From RGIG2041 sp045652745 (GTDB lineage: Bacteria > Bacillota > Clostridia > UBA1381 > UMGS1253), in assembly GCA_045652745.1 (NCBI GenBank), contig JAZRUW010000030.1:1-64000 (forward strand): a stretch of DNA of 64,000 nucleotides, in the 5' to 3' direction. A program made the position numbers and the translations under genes. The notes under the pieces were generated by a model that saw only the letters and a program-made list of their open reading frames with translations, made no database searches and was not told the DNA's origin. Below, piece by piece: positions 24,575-33,236 of this stretch. How positions within the stretch are numbered: the first letter of the stretch is position 1; every line of letters starts with the position of its first letter.

Positions 24575-25030
24575 TCAAAAAATTGCAAAATAGAGAAGTA
24601 CTGCCAAAACAATACCCAAAACCGCGCCGGCAAACACCTCATACGGCGTATGTCCGAGCAATTCTTTAAGACGCTTCCCCTGTATTTCCGGGCCGTCCTC
24701 CCAATGCTCAATCATCTGATTTAAAATTCTCGCCTGATGCCCCGCCGCACGGCGCACGCCTGCCGCATCGTACATCACAACAAAAGCAAACACCACACAC
24801 AGTGCAAACAAACCGCTGTCAAAGCCGTACTGTAATCCGATAAACGTTGCCAAAGAGGTGACAAACGACGAGTGCGAGCTCGGCATACCGCCCGAGCCGA
24901 CAAAACGGCGCACATCAAAACGTTTGTCGCGCACAAGCACGAATATCACTTTTAATGCCTGTGCAACAAACCACCCCAAAAGCGCTACCCACAACGCATG
25001 GTTATGATAAATTTCCGCAAAAAATCCCAT
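24575..25030 (-). CDS. Divergent PAP2 family membrane protein (YuiD-like)
   Basis: A 151-residue membrane protein of the acid phosphatase/vanadium-dependent haloperoxidase-related family. The motif GGMPSSHSSFVTSLATFIG (about 47-65) and the later GHTPYEVFAGAVLGI are diagnostic. Several hydrophobic helices are present. The substrate is unknown; being last in an operon behind a prenyl diphosphate synthase, a lipid-phosphate role is possible but unproven. AAAAGGAG precedes the ATG. Confidence 0.88.
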   Translation of the reverse strand: MGFFAEIYHNHALWVALLGWFVAQALKVIFVLVRDKRFDVRRFVGSGGMPSSHSSFVTSLATFIGLQYGFDSGLFALCVVFAFVVMYDAAGVRRAAGHQARILNQMIEHWEDGPEIQGKRLKELLGHTPYEVFAGAVLGIVLAVLLYFAIF

Positions 25031-25041
25031 AAATGCTCCTT

Positions 25042-25923
25042 TTATTTATCTCTGTGAAGTAAATAATCGGTCATATCCGCCAAAAATGCACCGCGCTGAC
25101 CGTATGCACTTACTATTTCCCGCGCTTTTTCGGTATATTCTTCCAATTTCTGCTTTGCGCCGTCCAAACCGGCCAAAGACACATACGTGTTTTTCTGACA
25201 AGCCTCGTCATTTCCCGTTGGTTTTCCCAACGCCGAAGCATCGCCTTCCACGTCCAAAATATCATCCTTGATTTGGAAAGCCAATCCGAGACAAACGGCA
25301 AAATCGCGCATTTTCTCCACGTCTTCTTCCGATGCGCCACCCAGAACTGCACCGCATACACACGCCGCCGCCAAAAGCGCCGCTGTCTTTTTTACCTGCA
25401 ATTCTTCGAGCAGCTCCATTCCAATCGGCTTACCCTCATTTAGGATGTCTATGACCTGTCCGCCAATCATGCCGCGCACACCGCTGCACGCACCGAGCAC
25501 ACGCAAAGCACGAAGCAATCTGTCCGGCGCAATATCCGCCTGCATGGCCGTTTCAAACGCAAGATTTAAAAGCGCATCGCCTGCCAGCACCGCCATAGCT
25601 TCACCGAACACCTTATGGCTCGTCGGTCTGCCGCGACGCCAATCGGAATTGTCCATCGCCGGCAAATCGTCATGAATCAGCGAATAGGTATGTATCATTT
25701 CCAAGCCGCACGCAACCGGCATCATTTTCTCCGCCGCGTCACCCGAAAACAGTTCATATACCGCACGCATCAACACGGGACGGATGCGTTTTCCGCCGCC
25801 GCAAAGGCTATAGCGCATGGCCTCGGTTATTTCCGAGGAAATATCTTCATACTCCTGCATATAAGTTTCAAGTTTAGCTTGAAACTCTCCCGCCAGAAAA
25901 GAAAGTTTTTCTTTAAATTCCAT
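25042..25923 (-). CDS. ispA: Prenyl diphosphate synthase (farnesyl diphosphate synthase type)
   Basis: A 293-residue enzyme that condenses isopentenyl diphosphate with allylic diphosphates. The first Asp-rich motif is DDLPAMD (85-91) and the second is QIKDDILDVEGD (about 220). GGGKRIRPVL and HTYSLIHDDLP are also typical. Chain length cannot be fixed from sequence alone, but FPP is usual for this type. Its ATG overlaps the xseB stop (TAATG). xseA-xseB-ispA is a common Firmicute cluster. Confidence 0.94.
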   Translation of the reverse strand: MEFKEKLSFLAGEFQAKLETYMQEYEDISSEITEAMRYSLCGGGKRIRPVLMRAVYELFSGDAAEKMMPVACGLEMIHTYSLIHDDLPAMDNSDWRRGRPTSHKVFGEAMAVLAGDALLNLAFETAMQADIAPDRLLRALRVLGACSGVRGMIGGQVIDILNEGKPIGMELLEELQVKKTAALLAAACVCGAVLGGASEEDVEKMRDFAVCLGLAFQIKDDILDVEGDASALGKPTGNDEACQKNTYVSLAGLDGAKQKLEEYTEKAREIVSAYGQRGAFLADMTDYLLHRDK

Positions 25924-26159
25924 TATGCTTCCTCTCCCGATACAAAGTTTTCCTCACGCATCTGCCCGCCCGCATCCTTTAAAAGCACGTTTATCTGCTG
26001 TTCTGCGGCATCCAAATCCGCATTGAGCTTCTGCGTAAGCTCTACGCCTTGACGAAACAGTTCCAAAGAAGCATCGAGCTCCGTATCCCCTTTTTCGAGT
26101 TTTACAACGATTTCCTCGAGCTGTGCCATATTCTGTTCAAATGTTTTCTTTTCACTCAT
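25923..26159 (-). CDS. xseB: Exodeoxyribonuclease VII small subunit
   Basis: A 78-residue helical protein with the XseB core KTFEQNMAQLEEIVVKLEKGDTELDASL (split here at about residues 5-32) and LFRQGVELTQKLNADL. It forms the exonuclease VII complex with XseA. The chosen start is ATG 26159, which overlaps the xseA TGA (ATGA); the upstream frame to 26186 would run into xseA. Confidence 0.95.
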   Translation of the reverse strand: MSEKKTFEQNMAQLEEIVVKLEKGDTELDASLELFRQGVELTQKLNADLDAAEQQINVLLKDAGGQMREENFVSGEEA

Positions 26160-27349
26160 TGTTTTACAACCTCTTTCACCAAGCATTCCGCACTTCCGTC
26201 CGCCAAAAGCACCGTCAGCGCATCACCGCTTTGTATTTCAGAAACAGATTTTACACTCTTACCGTCACGTTTTGCAATACTGTAACCGCGCCCAAGCACC
26301 GCCAAAGGGCTCATCGCTTGCAGCTTACCCGCGCCGGCTTCCAAACGCTTACGTTGGGATTGTAAATGCACCGTCTGCGCACGCGCCAAACGTTTCAAAA
26401 GCGCATCCACATCCAAGCGGCTGTCCGCAATTCTTCCTGTCGGATTCGGCAATTTCAGACGTGCAATCATCAATCTTCGCGCCTGCAATTTACCGCGCAC
26501 CCCGTTTAGCGCACGCACAGAAAGCGCGCCGATACGCTCCTTGACCTCCAGCGCCGACGGCACAACCAGTTCCGCCGCCGCAGACGGCGTAGGTGCACGC
26601 AAATCCGCTACAAAATCGGCAATCGTAAAATCCACCTCATGTCCGACAGCGGAAACCACCGGAATTTCCGAGGCAAAAATTGCTCTCGCCGTTACTTCCT
26701 CATTAAATGCCCACAAATCCCCAATCGAACCGCCGCCGCGACCGACAATGAGTACGTCGGCGCATTTGTGCTCATTAAAGTAGGCAATACCACGCGCGAC
26801 ATCTTCCGCCGCGCCCTCGCCCTGCACCAAAGCAGGATACAGTAGAATTTTTACTTTCGGGTAGCGGCGCGAAATAACATTGATAATATCACGCACCGCT
26901 GCACCGGTCGCCGCCGTGACTACACCGACGGTTTCCGGAAACTTCGGAATCGGCTTTTTGTGCTTTGCATCGAAAAGGCCTTCGGCCTCTAAGCGTTTTT
27001 TCAGCTGTTCAAACGCCATATGCAACGCACCGATGCCGTCCGGCTGCATTTCTTCCACATACAACTGATAACCGCCGTCACGCTCATATACGGAAATGCG
27101 ACCGCGCGCAAGCACCTTCATACCGTTTTCCGGCACAAAGGGCAGTTTTTGTGCACTACCTTTAAACATCACCGCGCGAAGCACACCGCCGTCATCTTTG
27201 AGCGTCATATAAATATGCCCCGAAAAATGGAGTTTAAAATTTGAAATCTCACCTTTAATCCAGATGTTCGAAAAAGCAGGCACGGAATCGACAATCATCT
27301 TCATGCGCGCATTGAGTTCAGAGACGGTTAATGTGTAGATATTCTCCAT
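26156..27349 (-). CDS. xseA: Exodeoxyribonuclease VII large subunit
   Basis: A 397-residue catalytic subunit that degrades single-stranded DNA. An N-terminal OB fold (ENIYTLTVSELNARMK, WIKGEISNFK) is followed by the nuclease core with PKFPETVGVVTAATGAA, VLIVGRGGGSIGDLWAFNEE and SAVGHEVDFTIADFVADLRA. The start is ATG 27349, four bases after the nusB stop, with GAGG just before it. Confidence 0.96.
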   Translation of the reverse strand: MENIYTLTVSELNARMKMIVDSVPAFSNIWIKGEISNFKLHFSGHIYMTLKDDGGVLRAVMFKGSAQKLPFVPENGMKVLARGRISVYERDGGYQLYVEEMQPDGIGALHMAFEQLKKRLEAEGLFDAKHKKPIPKFPETVGVVTAATGAAVRDIINVISRRYPKVKILLYPALVQGEGAAEDVARGIAYFNEHKCADVLIVGRGGGSIGDLWAFNEEVTARAIFASEIPVVSAVGHEVDFTIADFVADLRAPTPSAAAELVVPSALEVKERIGALSVRALNGVRGKLQARRLMIARLKLPNPTGRIADSRLDVDALLKRLARAQTVHLQSQRKRLEAGAGKLQAMSPLAVLGRGYSIAKRDGKSVKSVSEIQSGDALTVLLADGSAECLVKEVVKQ

Positions 27350-27353
27350 AACC

Positions 27354-27764
27354 TCACGCTCCCAGCACCCCGGCAAGCACACCGTTGATAAACGCAGGCG
27401 CATCGTCTGTATCGTAAATCTTGGCCAGTTCCACCGCTTCGTTGACCGATACCGTATCCGGAATATCTTCTACATAGCGAATCTCATACGCAGCCAAACG
27501 TAAAATGGCAAGACTGACTTTGGACAAGCGCTCCACTTTCCAGTCCTCGCTCAAATTTTCCGCAATGATGCCGTCAAGTTCTTCCACCTTTTCAAAGACG
27601 GAATTCGCCGCCGCAACGATGTATTTAAACTGCTTTTTATCCGTCTTTTTAAGCGCCGCATTTTCCTGTGCAAAACGGTCCACAACCTCCGGATAACAAT
27701 CCCTTTGCGCCGTAATCTGAAATACTAGTTTAAATGCTTCTTCTCTGGCTTCTCTTCTGTTCAT
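27354..27764 (-). CDS. nusB: Transcription antitermination factor NusB
   Basis: A 136-residue all-helical protein with REAREEAFKLVFQ at the N-terminus and the conserved C-terminal half LRLAAYEIRY, IPDTVSVNEAVELAKIY and FINGVLAGV. NusB binds boxA with S10 during rRNA antitermination. A strong GAGGAGAG ribosome site precedes the ATG. It sits in the conserved nusB-xseA-xseB-ispA order. Confidence 0.95.
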   Translation of the reverse strand: MNRREAREEAFKLVFQITAQRDCYPEVVDRFAQENAALKKTDKKQFKYIVAAANSVFEKVEELDGIIAENLSEDWKVERLSKVSLAILRLAAYEIRYVEDIPDTVSVNEAVELAKIYDTDDAPAFINGVLAGVLGA

Positions 27765-27782
27765 GATTTTTCTCTCCTCGGC

Positions 27783-28220
27783 TTATCTGTTTTCCAAAGC
27801 CATAATTTTATCTACACGTCTTTGATGTCTGGCACCACCAAAGTCCGTACTCAAAAACAAATCGACCATTTCCAGGGAAATATTCGGCCCCGTTGTTCTG
27901 CCACCCAAACACATTACGTTTGCATCGTTATGCTCTCTGCACATTTTTGCATCAAACTCACTATGGCAAAGCGCCGCACGGATTCCGTCAATTTTATTGG
28001 CTGCTATCGAAATACCGATACCCGTACCACAAAGTAAAATACCTTTTTCACAAGTGCCGTCCAAAACATTTGCGCAAAGTGCTTCTGCGATGTCCGGATA
28101 ATCCACGCTTTCTTCGCTAAAACAACCGCAATCGAGATATTCTACCCCTTTTGCCTCCAGATGCTTTAAAATCTCCTGTTTTAATGCCCAGCCGCCGTGA
28201 TCACTACCAATTGCTATCAT
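27783..28220 (-). CDS. rpiB: Ribose 5-phosphate isomerase B
   Basis: A 145-residue RpiB/LacAB-family isomerase that interconverts ribose 5-phosphate and ribulose 5-phosphate. It has IAIGSDHGGWALKQEI, a catalytic Cys in LLCGTGIGISIAANK, and CREHNDANVMCLGGR. Length is standard. The ATG overlaps the tsaB stop (ATGA). Confidence 0.95.
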   Translation of the reverse strand: MIAIGSDHGGWALKQEILKHLEAKGVEYLDCGCFSEESVDYPDIAEALCANVLDGTCEKGILLCGTGIGISIAANKIDGIRAALCHSEFDAKMCREHNDANVMCLGGRTTGPNISLEMVDLFLSTDFGGARHQRRVDKIMALENR

Positions 28221-28936
28221 TTTTCTTCCTCCTGTTTCATTTTTTCATCATATTCACGTTCTGCTTGCGATTTACGAAGATAAATCGGTTGCAGACTCGC
28301 ATAATCATCCGCTTTATCTCCTGCCGCCGCTTTTGCAAACGCAGCAGCAGCTACCGCCGATGCCCCCTGAAGCGCCGCGCTCACCGGCGCAAATACCGCA
28401 CTGTCACCCATTACTGATTGGATGTAGTCTTTATGTACCGGCACACCGTCACCTAAGAACACACATTTTTCTCCCTGCACTTTCAGCGTATCACACAGTT
28501 CTTCTATTGCCATCGCTGTTGGCGCAAGCACCGTTTCCAAAACGCTGTTTTTCCATACATAGGCCGCACAGTACACCTGCCCTCTGCGCGCATCCATAAT
28601 CGGTACGATTACATCCACACAATACGGCAGTTTATACGCCATTGCCTCCAAGGTAGACACGCCGTAAACCGGTTTTTGATTTGCGTACGCAAGCCCCTTA
28701 ACCGTAGACACCCCGATGCGCAAACCCGTAAATGAGCCTGGCCCTGCGGAAACCGCTAAGGCATCCACGCTGTCAAATGCCGTGTCACACTGCTCCAAAA
28801 GCGATGCAATCATCGGCATTAACACCTGCGAATGTGTTTTTTTATTATTGACCGTCATTTCGCCAAGCAAACGCGCATCTTCCGCAAGTGCAACCGAGCA
28901 CACATTTGCTGCCGCCTCTACTGCCAGTATTTTCAC
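28217..28936 (-). CDS. tsaB: tRNA t6A threonylcarbamoyl-transfer complex dimerisation subunit TsaB
   Basis: A 239-residue actin-like-fold protein with ILAVEAAANVCSVAL, SAGPGSFTGLRIGVSTVKGLAY and PIMDARRGQVYCA, as in TsaB (YeaZ). It pairs with TsaD and TsaE in making t6A at tRNA position 37; tsaD is not in this window. The start is GTG 28936 after GGAGGGC, overlapping the tsaE TGA. The C-terminus is Glu/Lys-rich. Confidence 0.94.
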   Translation of the reverse strand: MKILAVEAAANVCSVALAEDARLLGEMTVNNKKTHSQVLMPMIASLLEQCDTAFDSVDALAVSAGPGSFTGLRIGVSTVKGLAYANQKPVYGVSTLEAMAYKLPYCVDVIVPIMDARRGQVYCAAYVWKNSVLETVLAPTAMAIEELCDTLKVQGEKCVFLGDGVPVHKDYIQSVMGDSAVFAPVSAALQGASAVAAAAFAKAAAGDKADDYASLQPIYLRKSQAEREYDEKMKQEEEK

Positions 28937-29358
28937 TTCGCGCCCTCCAATACAATTTCCCTATATGTTTCACCTTTGGAAACATCCTTTCGAATCGTAA
29001 CCGTATAATATCCCTGCGGTAAAAGTGCACGGATATTTTCCGACCACTCAATTAAGCATATGCCGTCACCGTAGAGGTATTCATCCACACCTGCGGCATA
29101 CGCATCGTCTTCATTTTCAATGCGATACATATCAAAATGGTAAATCGGTACTTCGGCCGGATATTCATGAATCAACGCAAAGGTCGGCGAACTGACATAA
29201 CCGTCAAAGCCGAAACCGCGCACAAATCCGGACACAAACGCCGTCTTGCCCGCACCCAAATCTCCCGAAAGGCAAATCACATCCCCCACAGAAAACCTTT
29301 GCGACAACTGTTTTGCTATCTCGCGTGTTTCTTCCACGCTGTTGGTTTCAAATCGCAT
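28933..29358 (-). CDS. tsaE: tRNA t6A biosynthesis ATPase TsaE
   Basis: A 141-residue P-loop ATPase with Walker A GDLGAGKT (32-39), the downstream segment SSPTFALIHEY and LIEWSENI. It energises the TsaBDE complex. The start ATG 29358 (MRFETNSVEE) follows AAAGGTGA; an in-frame GTG at 29367 is too close to that site. First gene of the tsaE-tsaB-rpiB-nusB-xseAB-ispA-PAP2 series. Confidence 0.94.
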   Translation of the reverse strand: MRFETNSVEETREIAKQLSQRFSVGDVICLSGDLGAGKTAFVSGFVRGFGFDGYVSSPTFALIHEYPAEVPIYHFDMYRIENEDDAYAAGVDEYLYGDGICLIEWSENIRALLPQGYYTVTIRKDVSKGETYREIVLEGAK

Positions 29359-29387
29359 AAATCTCACCTTTTAACATATGTACCAAT

Positions 29388-29416
29388 ATTTTACCACAAT
29401 CGAAAGCAAAATTCAA
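29388..29416 (-). promoter_or_regulatory. Sigma-A-type promoter of the tsaE operon
   Basis: Minus strand TTGAAT (29416-29411), 17-bp spacer, TAAAAT (29393-29388). Confidence 0.65.
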
Positions 29417-29526
29417 CGAAAATTTCATTTTCCGTTCTGCGTCCTAAATTAAACCTTAAACCACAAAAAAAGCAATCCTCAATCGTAAATTCTTTTACAC
29501 TTTCGTTCACGATTTAAATTTGATTC

Positions 29527-29561
29527 AAAAAAATGCATCTTCCTACGAAGATGCATTTTTT
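29527..29561 (-). terminator. Terminator of the hrcA-grpE-dnaK-dnaJ operon
   Basis: Perfect 15-bp stem AAAAAATGCATCTTC / GAAGATGCATTTTTT with loop CTAC, directly after the dnaJ stop. Confidence 0.93.
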
Positions 29562-29564
29562 GAA

Positions 29565-30713
29565 TTACGACTTCTTTTTAAATTTTTTCATCATTTCGGA
29601 AAACTTGCTTTTCTCCTTGTGATTGCCGTTGTCGAGGCCTTCAAATTCACGCAAAAGTTCTTTTTGCTTGCTTGAAAGACCGCGCGGCACTTCCACAATC
29701 ACTTTCACATACTGGTCACCGCGACCTTTACCGCGCAAAAACGGTATGCCCTTGCCTTTAAACTTAAAGACCGTACCGCTCTGCGTCCCCTCTGCGATTT
29801 TGTATTCCACTTCGCCGTCGAGGGTAGGTACGCGGATGGTGTCACCAAGCGCTGCCGATACAAAGGAAATCGGAATTTCAAAGGAAACATCCGCACCGTG
29901 GCGTTCAAACAGTTCGTGACGAAGCACCGCAACCGTAATGTACAAATCACCGCTCGGACCACCCTTTGTGCCGCTGCAGCCCTCACCGCGCAGAGAAATG
30001 GTCTGCCCGTTATCAATACCTGCCGGCACATTTACATTGATAGTGCGGCGCGCCTTCTTTTGCCCCGTACCGCTGCAGTCCGGACACGGATTCGGAATTG
30101 TCTGCCCGCTGCCGCCGCAATGCTGACAAGTCGCCGTAGACTGGAAATTACCAAACGGCGTTCTCTGCGTTGTGCGGATTTGCCCCGTACCGCCGCAAAC
30201 AGAACATTTTATCGGCTGCGTTCCGGCTTTTGCACCTGTACCGGAACAGGTAGAACACATTTCCGTACGCACCACAGTTACTTCTTTTTCTACGCCGAAT
30301 GCCGCTTCTTCAAAGGTAATGGTGATATTTTGCTGCACATCTCTTCCCTTTTTCGGGCCGTTTCTGCGCTGACTTTGCGCTCCGCCAAAACCGCCGCCAA
30401 AGAAGGACTCAAAAATATCTCCCATATCAAAGCCGCCGAAACCGCCACCGTAACCTGCACCGGCGCCTGCACCGAAGTTCGGATCTACCCCTGCATGACC
30501 AAACTGGTCATAGCGTGAACGTTTTTCGGGGTCTTTTAAGACATCATATGCCTCATTGACCTCTTTAAACTTTTCCTCCGCTTCCGCTTCTTTGCCCGGG
30601 TTTAAGTCCGGATGGCATTTTTTCGCAGCGCTTCTGTATGCTTTTTTTATTTCATCGTCCGAAGCGCCCTTTTTTACACCGAGCACCTCATAATAATCTC
30701 GCTTTTCAGCCAT
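29565..30713 (-). CDS. dnaJ: Chaperone protein DnaJ
   Basis: A 382-residue type I J-protein. The N-terminal J domain has HPD (CHPDLNPG, about 33-35). A Gly/Phe-rich linker follows (GAGAGYGGGFGGFD), then four CxxCxGxG zinc repeats (about 143-212) and the C-terminal substrate-binding domains. It stimulates the DnaK ATPase. It is the last gene of the heat-shock operon, separated from dnaK by 112 bp with a stem-loop. Confidence 0.97.
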   Translation of the reverse strand: MAEKRDYYEVLGVKKGASDDEIKKAYRSAAKKCHPDLNPGKEAEAEEKFKEVNEAYDVLKDPEKRSRYDQFGHAGVDPNFGAGAGAGYGGGFGGFDMGDIFESFFGGGFGGAQSQRRNGPKKGRDVQQNITITFEEAAFGVEKEVTVVRTEMCSTCSGTGAKAGTQPIKCSVCGGTGQIRTTQRTPFGNFQSTATCQHCGGSGQTIPNPCPDCSGTGQKKARRTINVNVPAGIDNGQTISLRGEGCSGTKGGPSGDLYITVAVLRHELFERHGADVSFEIPISFVSAALGDTIRVPTLDGEVEYKIAEGTQSGTVFKFKGKGIPFLRGKGRGDQYVKVIVEVPRGLSSKQKELLREFEGLDNGNHKEKSKFSEMMKKFKKKS

Positions 30714-30774
30714 ACAATTCTCTCCTCCGGCACATCATCAAACCTATGCCGTATTGCCTATTGTACTACGAAGC

Positions 30775-30806
30775 AAGGTTTTGCGCAAGCAAAAGCGCAA
30801 AACCTT
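30775..30806 (-). other. Stem-loop between dnaK and dnaJ
   Basis: Perfect 12-bp inverted repeat (30775-30786 with 30795-30806) with an 8-nt loop, 20 bp past the dnaK stop. No T-run follows on the minus strand, so it is more likely an mRNA-processing or stability element than a full terminator. Confidence 0.6.
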
Positions 30807-30825
30807 TACATTTCGTACACAATTA

Positions 30826-32661
30826 TTATTTATCGTCGTCTACAACCGTGTAGTCGGCATCTACGGTAGAACCGTCGTTTGCGCCTGCTCCCGGATTTGC
30901 ACCACCCATGTTCGCTTCACCCTGCGGTGCCGCCTGAGCATATACCTTCTGTGCAATCTCGTTAAACTTCGCAGTCAGCGCTTCTGTTGCGCTCTTCATA
31001 TTTTCTACGTTGTTGGACGCAATTGCATCCTTGGTTGCCTGAATCTTGGCTTCTACATCGGATTTATCTGCCGCGTCAATCTTATCACCGAGCTCACTGA
31101 GTGCTTTTTCGCACTGGTAAACCATGGTATCTGCCTGATTGCGCACTTCGGCTTCTTCCTTCTTTGCCTTATCTTCAGCGGCAAATTTTTCTGCTTCCTG
31201 CACTGCCTTTTCGATTTCTTCATCGGACAGGTTGGAGCTTGCGGTAATGGTGATATTCTGCTCGTTGCCCGTACCCAGATCCTTTGCACTTACATGCACA
31301 ATACCGTTACGGTCAATGTCAAACTTAACCTCAATCTGCGGAACACCGCGCGGTGCCGGCGGAATATCGTTTAAGTTAAAGCGACCGAGTGTCTTGTTGT
31401 AAGCCGCCATATCTCTTTCACCCTGCAGAACGTGGATTTCCACGCTGGTCTGGTTGTCCGCCGCAGTAGAGAATACCTGCGTTTTCTGTACCGGAATGGT
31501 TGTATTTCTTTCAATGAGCTTTGTGCATACGCCGCCGAGGGTTTCAATACCCAGAGAAAGCGGAGTAACGTCGAGCAATAATAAATCCTTTACGTCGCCG
31601 CCGAGCACACCGCCCTGAATTGCTGCACCGATAGCTACACATTCGTCCGGGTTAATACCGTTATCCGGCTCTTTGCCCGTGATACGCTTTACAGCTTCCT
31701 GTACAGCCGGAATTCTGGAAGAACCGCCGACCATAAGCACCTTATGAATATCTGCCGCAGAAAGACCGGCATCGCTCATCGCCTGTCTGGTCGGCTCCAT
31801 GGATTTTTCTACAAGGTCTGCTGTAAGTTCGTCAAACTTTGCGCGTGTAAGTGTTACATCCAAATGTTTCGGACCGGTTGCATCCGCTGTGATAAACGGA
31901 AGATTGATATTCGAGCTCATTACGCCGGAAAGTTCAATCTTCGCTTTTTCAGCCGCTTCCTTTAAACGCTGCATTGCCATCTTATCGATGGATAAATCAA
32001 TACCGTTCTCCTTTTTGAATTCAGAAACGAGGTAGTTCATGATACGCTCGTCAAAGTCATCGCCGCCGAGACGGTTGTTACCGCTCGTAGCCAATACTTC
32101 AAAAGTACCGTCGCCGATTTCCAAAATGGATACGTCGAATGTACCGCCGCCGAGGTCGTATACCATAATCTTTTGGTCAATATCACTGCCCATGCCGTAT
32201 GCAAGTGCTGCTGCGGTCGGCTCGTTGATGATACGAAGCACCTCAAGGCCTGCAATCTTACCTGCATCCTTGGTTGCCTGACGCTGTGCGTCACTAAAGT
32301 AAGCCGGTACGGTAATAACCGCCTGGCTTACGGTTTCGCCGAGATATCTTTCTGCGTCCGCCTTGAGCTTTTGCAGAATCATTGCACTCACTTCGGTCGG
32401 GGTGTAGTTTTTGCCGCCGAGGGAAACCTTTCTGTCTGTACCCATATCTCTCTTAATGGAGATGATGGTATCATCCGGATTGGTGATTGCCTGTCTTTTT
32501 GCAACCTGACCCACCAGTCTTTCACCGTTTTTTGTCAGTGCCACAACAGACGGGGTTGTACGGTTGCCTTCCGGATTCGGAATAACCACCGCTTCACCGT
32601 TCTCCATAACTGCGACACAGGAATTTGTTGTACCTAAGTCAATACCGATAATCTTTGCCAT
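30826..32661 (-). CDS. dnaK: Chaperone protein DnaK (Hsp70)
   Basis: A 611-residue Hsp70. The ATPase domain starts IGIDLGTTNSCVAV and contains VPAYFSDAQRQATKDAG, YDLGGGTFDVSIL and LMVGGSSRIPAVQ; the linker is DLLLLDVTPLSLGIET. The C-terminal tail is Gly/Ala-rich and ends in an acidic segment. A strong AGGAGG site precedes the ATG. Regulated with hrcA and grpE by CIRCE. Confidence 0.98.
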   Translation of the reverse strand: MAKIIGIDLGTTNSCVAVMENGEAVVIPNPEGNRTTPSVVALTKNGERLVGQVAKRQAITNPDDTIISIKRDMGTDRKVSLGGKNYTPTEVSAMILQKLKADAERYLGETVSQAVITVPAYFSDAQRQATKDAGKIAGLEVLRIINEPTAAALAYGMGSDIDQKIMVYDLGGGTFDVSILEIGDGTFEVLATSGNNRLGGDDFDERIMNYLVSEFKKENGIDLSIDKMAMQRLKEAAEKAKIELSGVMSSNINLPFITADATGPKHLDVTLTRAKFDELTADLVEKSMEPTRQAMSDAGLSAADIHKVLMVGGSSRIPAVQEAVKRITGKEPDNGINPDECVAIGAAIQGGVLGGDVKDLLLLDVTPLSLGIETLGGVCTKLIERNTTIPVQKTQVFSTAADNQTSVEIHVLQGERDMAAYNKTLGRFNLNDIPPAPRGVPQIEVKFDIDRNGIVHVSAKDLGTGNEQNITITASSNLSDEEIEKAVQEAEKFAAEDKAKKEEAEVRNQADTMVYQCEKALSELGDKIDAADKSDVEAKIQATKDAIASNNVENMKSATEALTAKFNEIAQKVYAQAAPQGEANMGGANPGAGANDGSTVDADYTVVDDDK

Positions 32662-32690
32662 CTCTATTTACCTCCTAATAATTTACACTG

Positions 32691-33236
32691 TTAGTTTGCT
32701 ACCTTTACCATGCTGTAGCGGATGATGCTGTCTTTATATTTATAACCCTTCTGGAATTCTTCTACAACTTCATTTTCCCCGAAGGCATCATCGTCTATGT
32801 GCATTACGGCATTGTGGAATGTCGCATCAAAACTCTGACCAACTGCCTCGATTTTCTCCACACCCATCTTGTTAAACACCTCGGTGCACATTTTGGAAAT
32901 CATCTCAATGCCATCCGCCACTGCTTTGACATCCGTTGCCGTTTTTGCCGCTTCTTCCGCACGCTCCATACTGTCGAGTATCGGCAGGAGCTCACGAATC
33001 GTATCGGCTACCGCACTTGTGTAAAGTGCTTCTTTTTCTCTCTGTGTACGGGTCTGATAGTTTTTGTATTCCGCAGCGAGTCGGAGATATTTATCCTCCA
33101 TCTCCTGCAGTTTTGCCTCATACTGTACCTGCGCATCCTCCGGCGCTGTTTCGCTTTCAGCCGCTTTTGTTTCAACCGTTTCGATTATCTCTTCTTCCGG
33201 CTTTGTCTTTTTCTCTTTTGCCAAGTTACTTACCAC
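32691..33236 (-). CDS. grpE: Nucleotide exchange factor GrpE
   Basis: A protein of about 181 residues with a charged, low-complexity N-terminus, a long helix (about 40-90) containing YLRLAAEYKNYQTRTQREKE, and a C-terminal beta domain ending KYKDSIIRYSMVKVAN. It releases ADP from DnaK. The frame starts at GTG 33236, overlapping hrcA by 11 bases; TTG 33224 (LAKEKK) is better spaced from AAGGGTGG and may be the true start. Confidence 0.95.
   Translation of the reverse strand: MVSNLAKEKKTKPEEEIIETVETKAAESETAPEDAQVQYEAKLQEMEDKYLRLAAEYKNYQTRTQREKEALYTSAVADTIRELLPILDSMERAEEAAKTATDVKAVADGIEMISKMCTEVFNKMGVEKIEAVGQSFDATFHNAVMHIDDDAFGENEVVEEFQKGYKYKDSIIRYSMVKVAN

Noticed and set aside
30775..30806. Rho-independent terminator between dnaK and dnaJ
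   Set aside because: Good stem but no T-run on the transcribed strand; called a stem-loop only.
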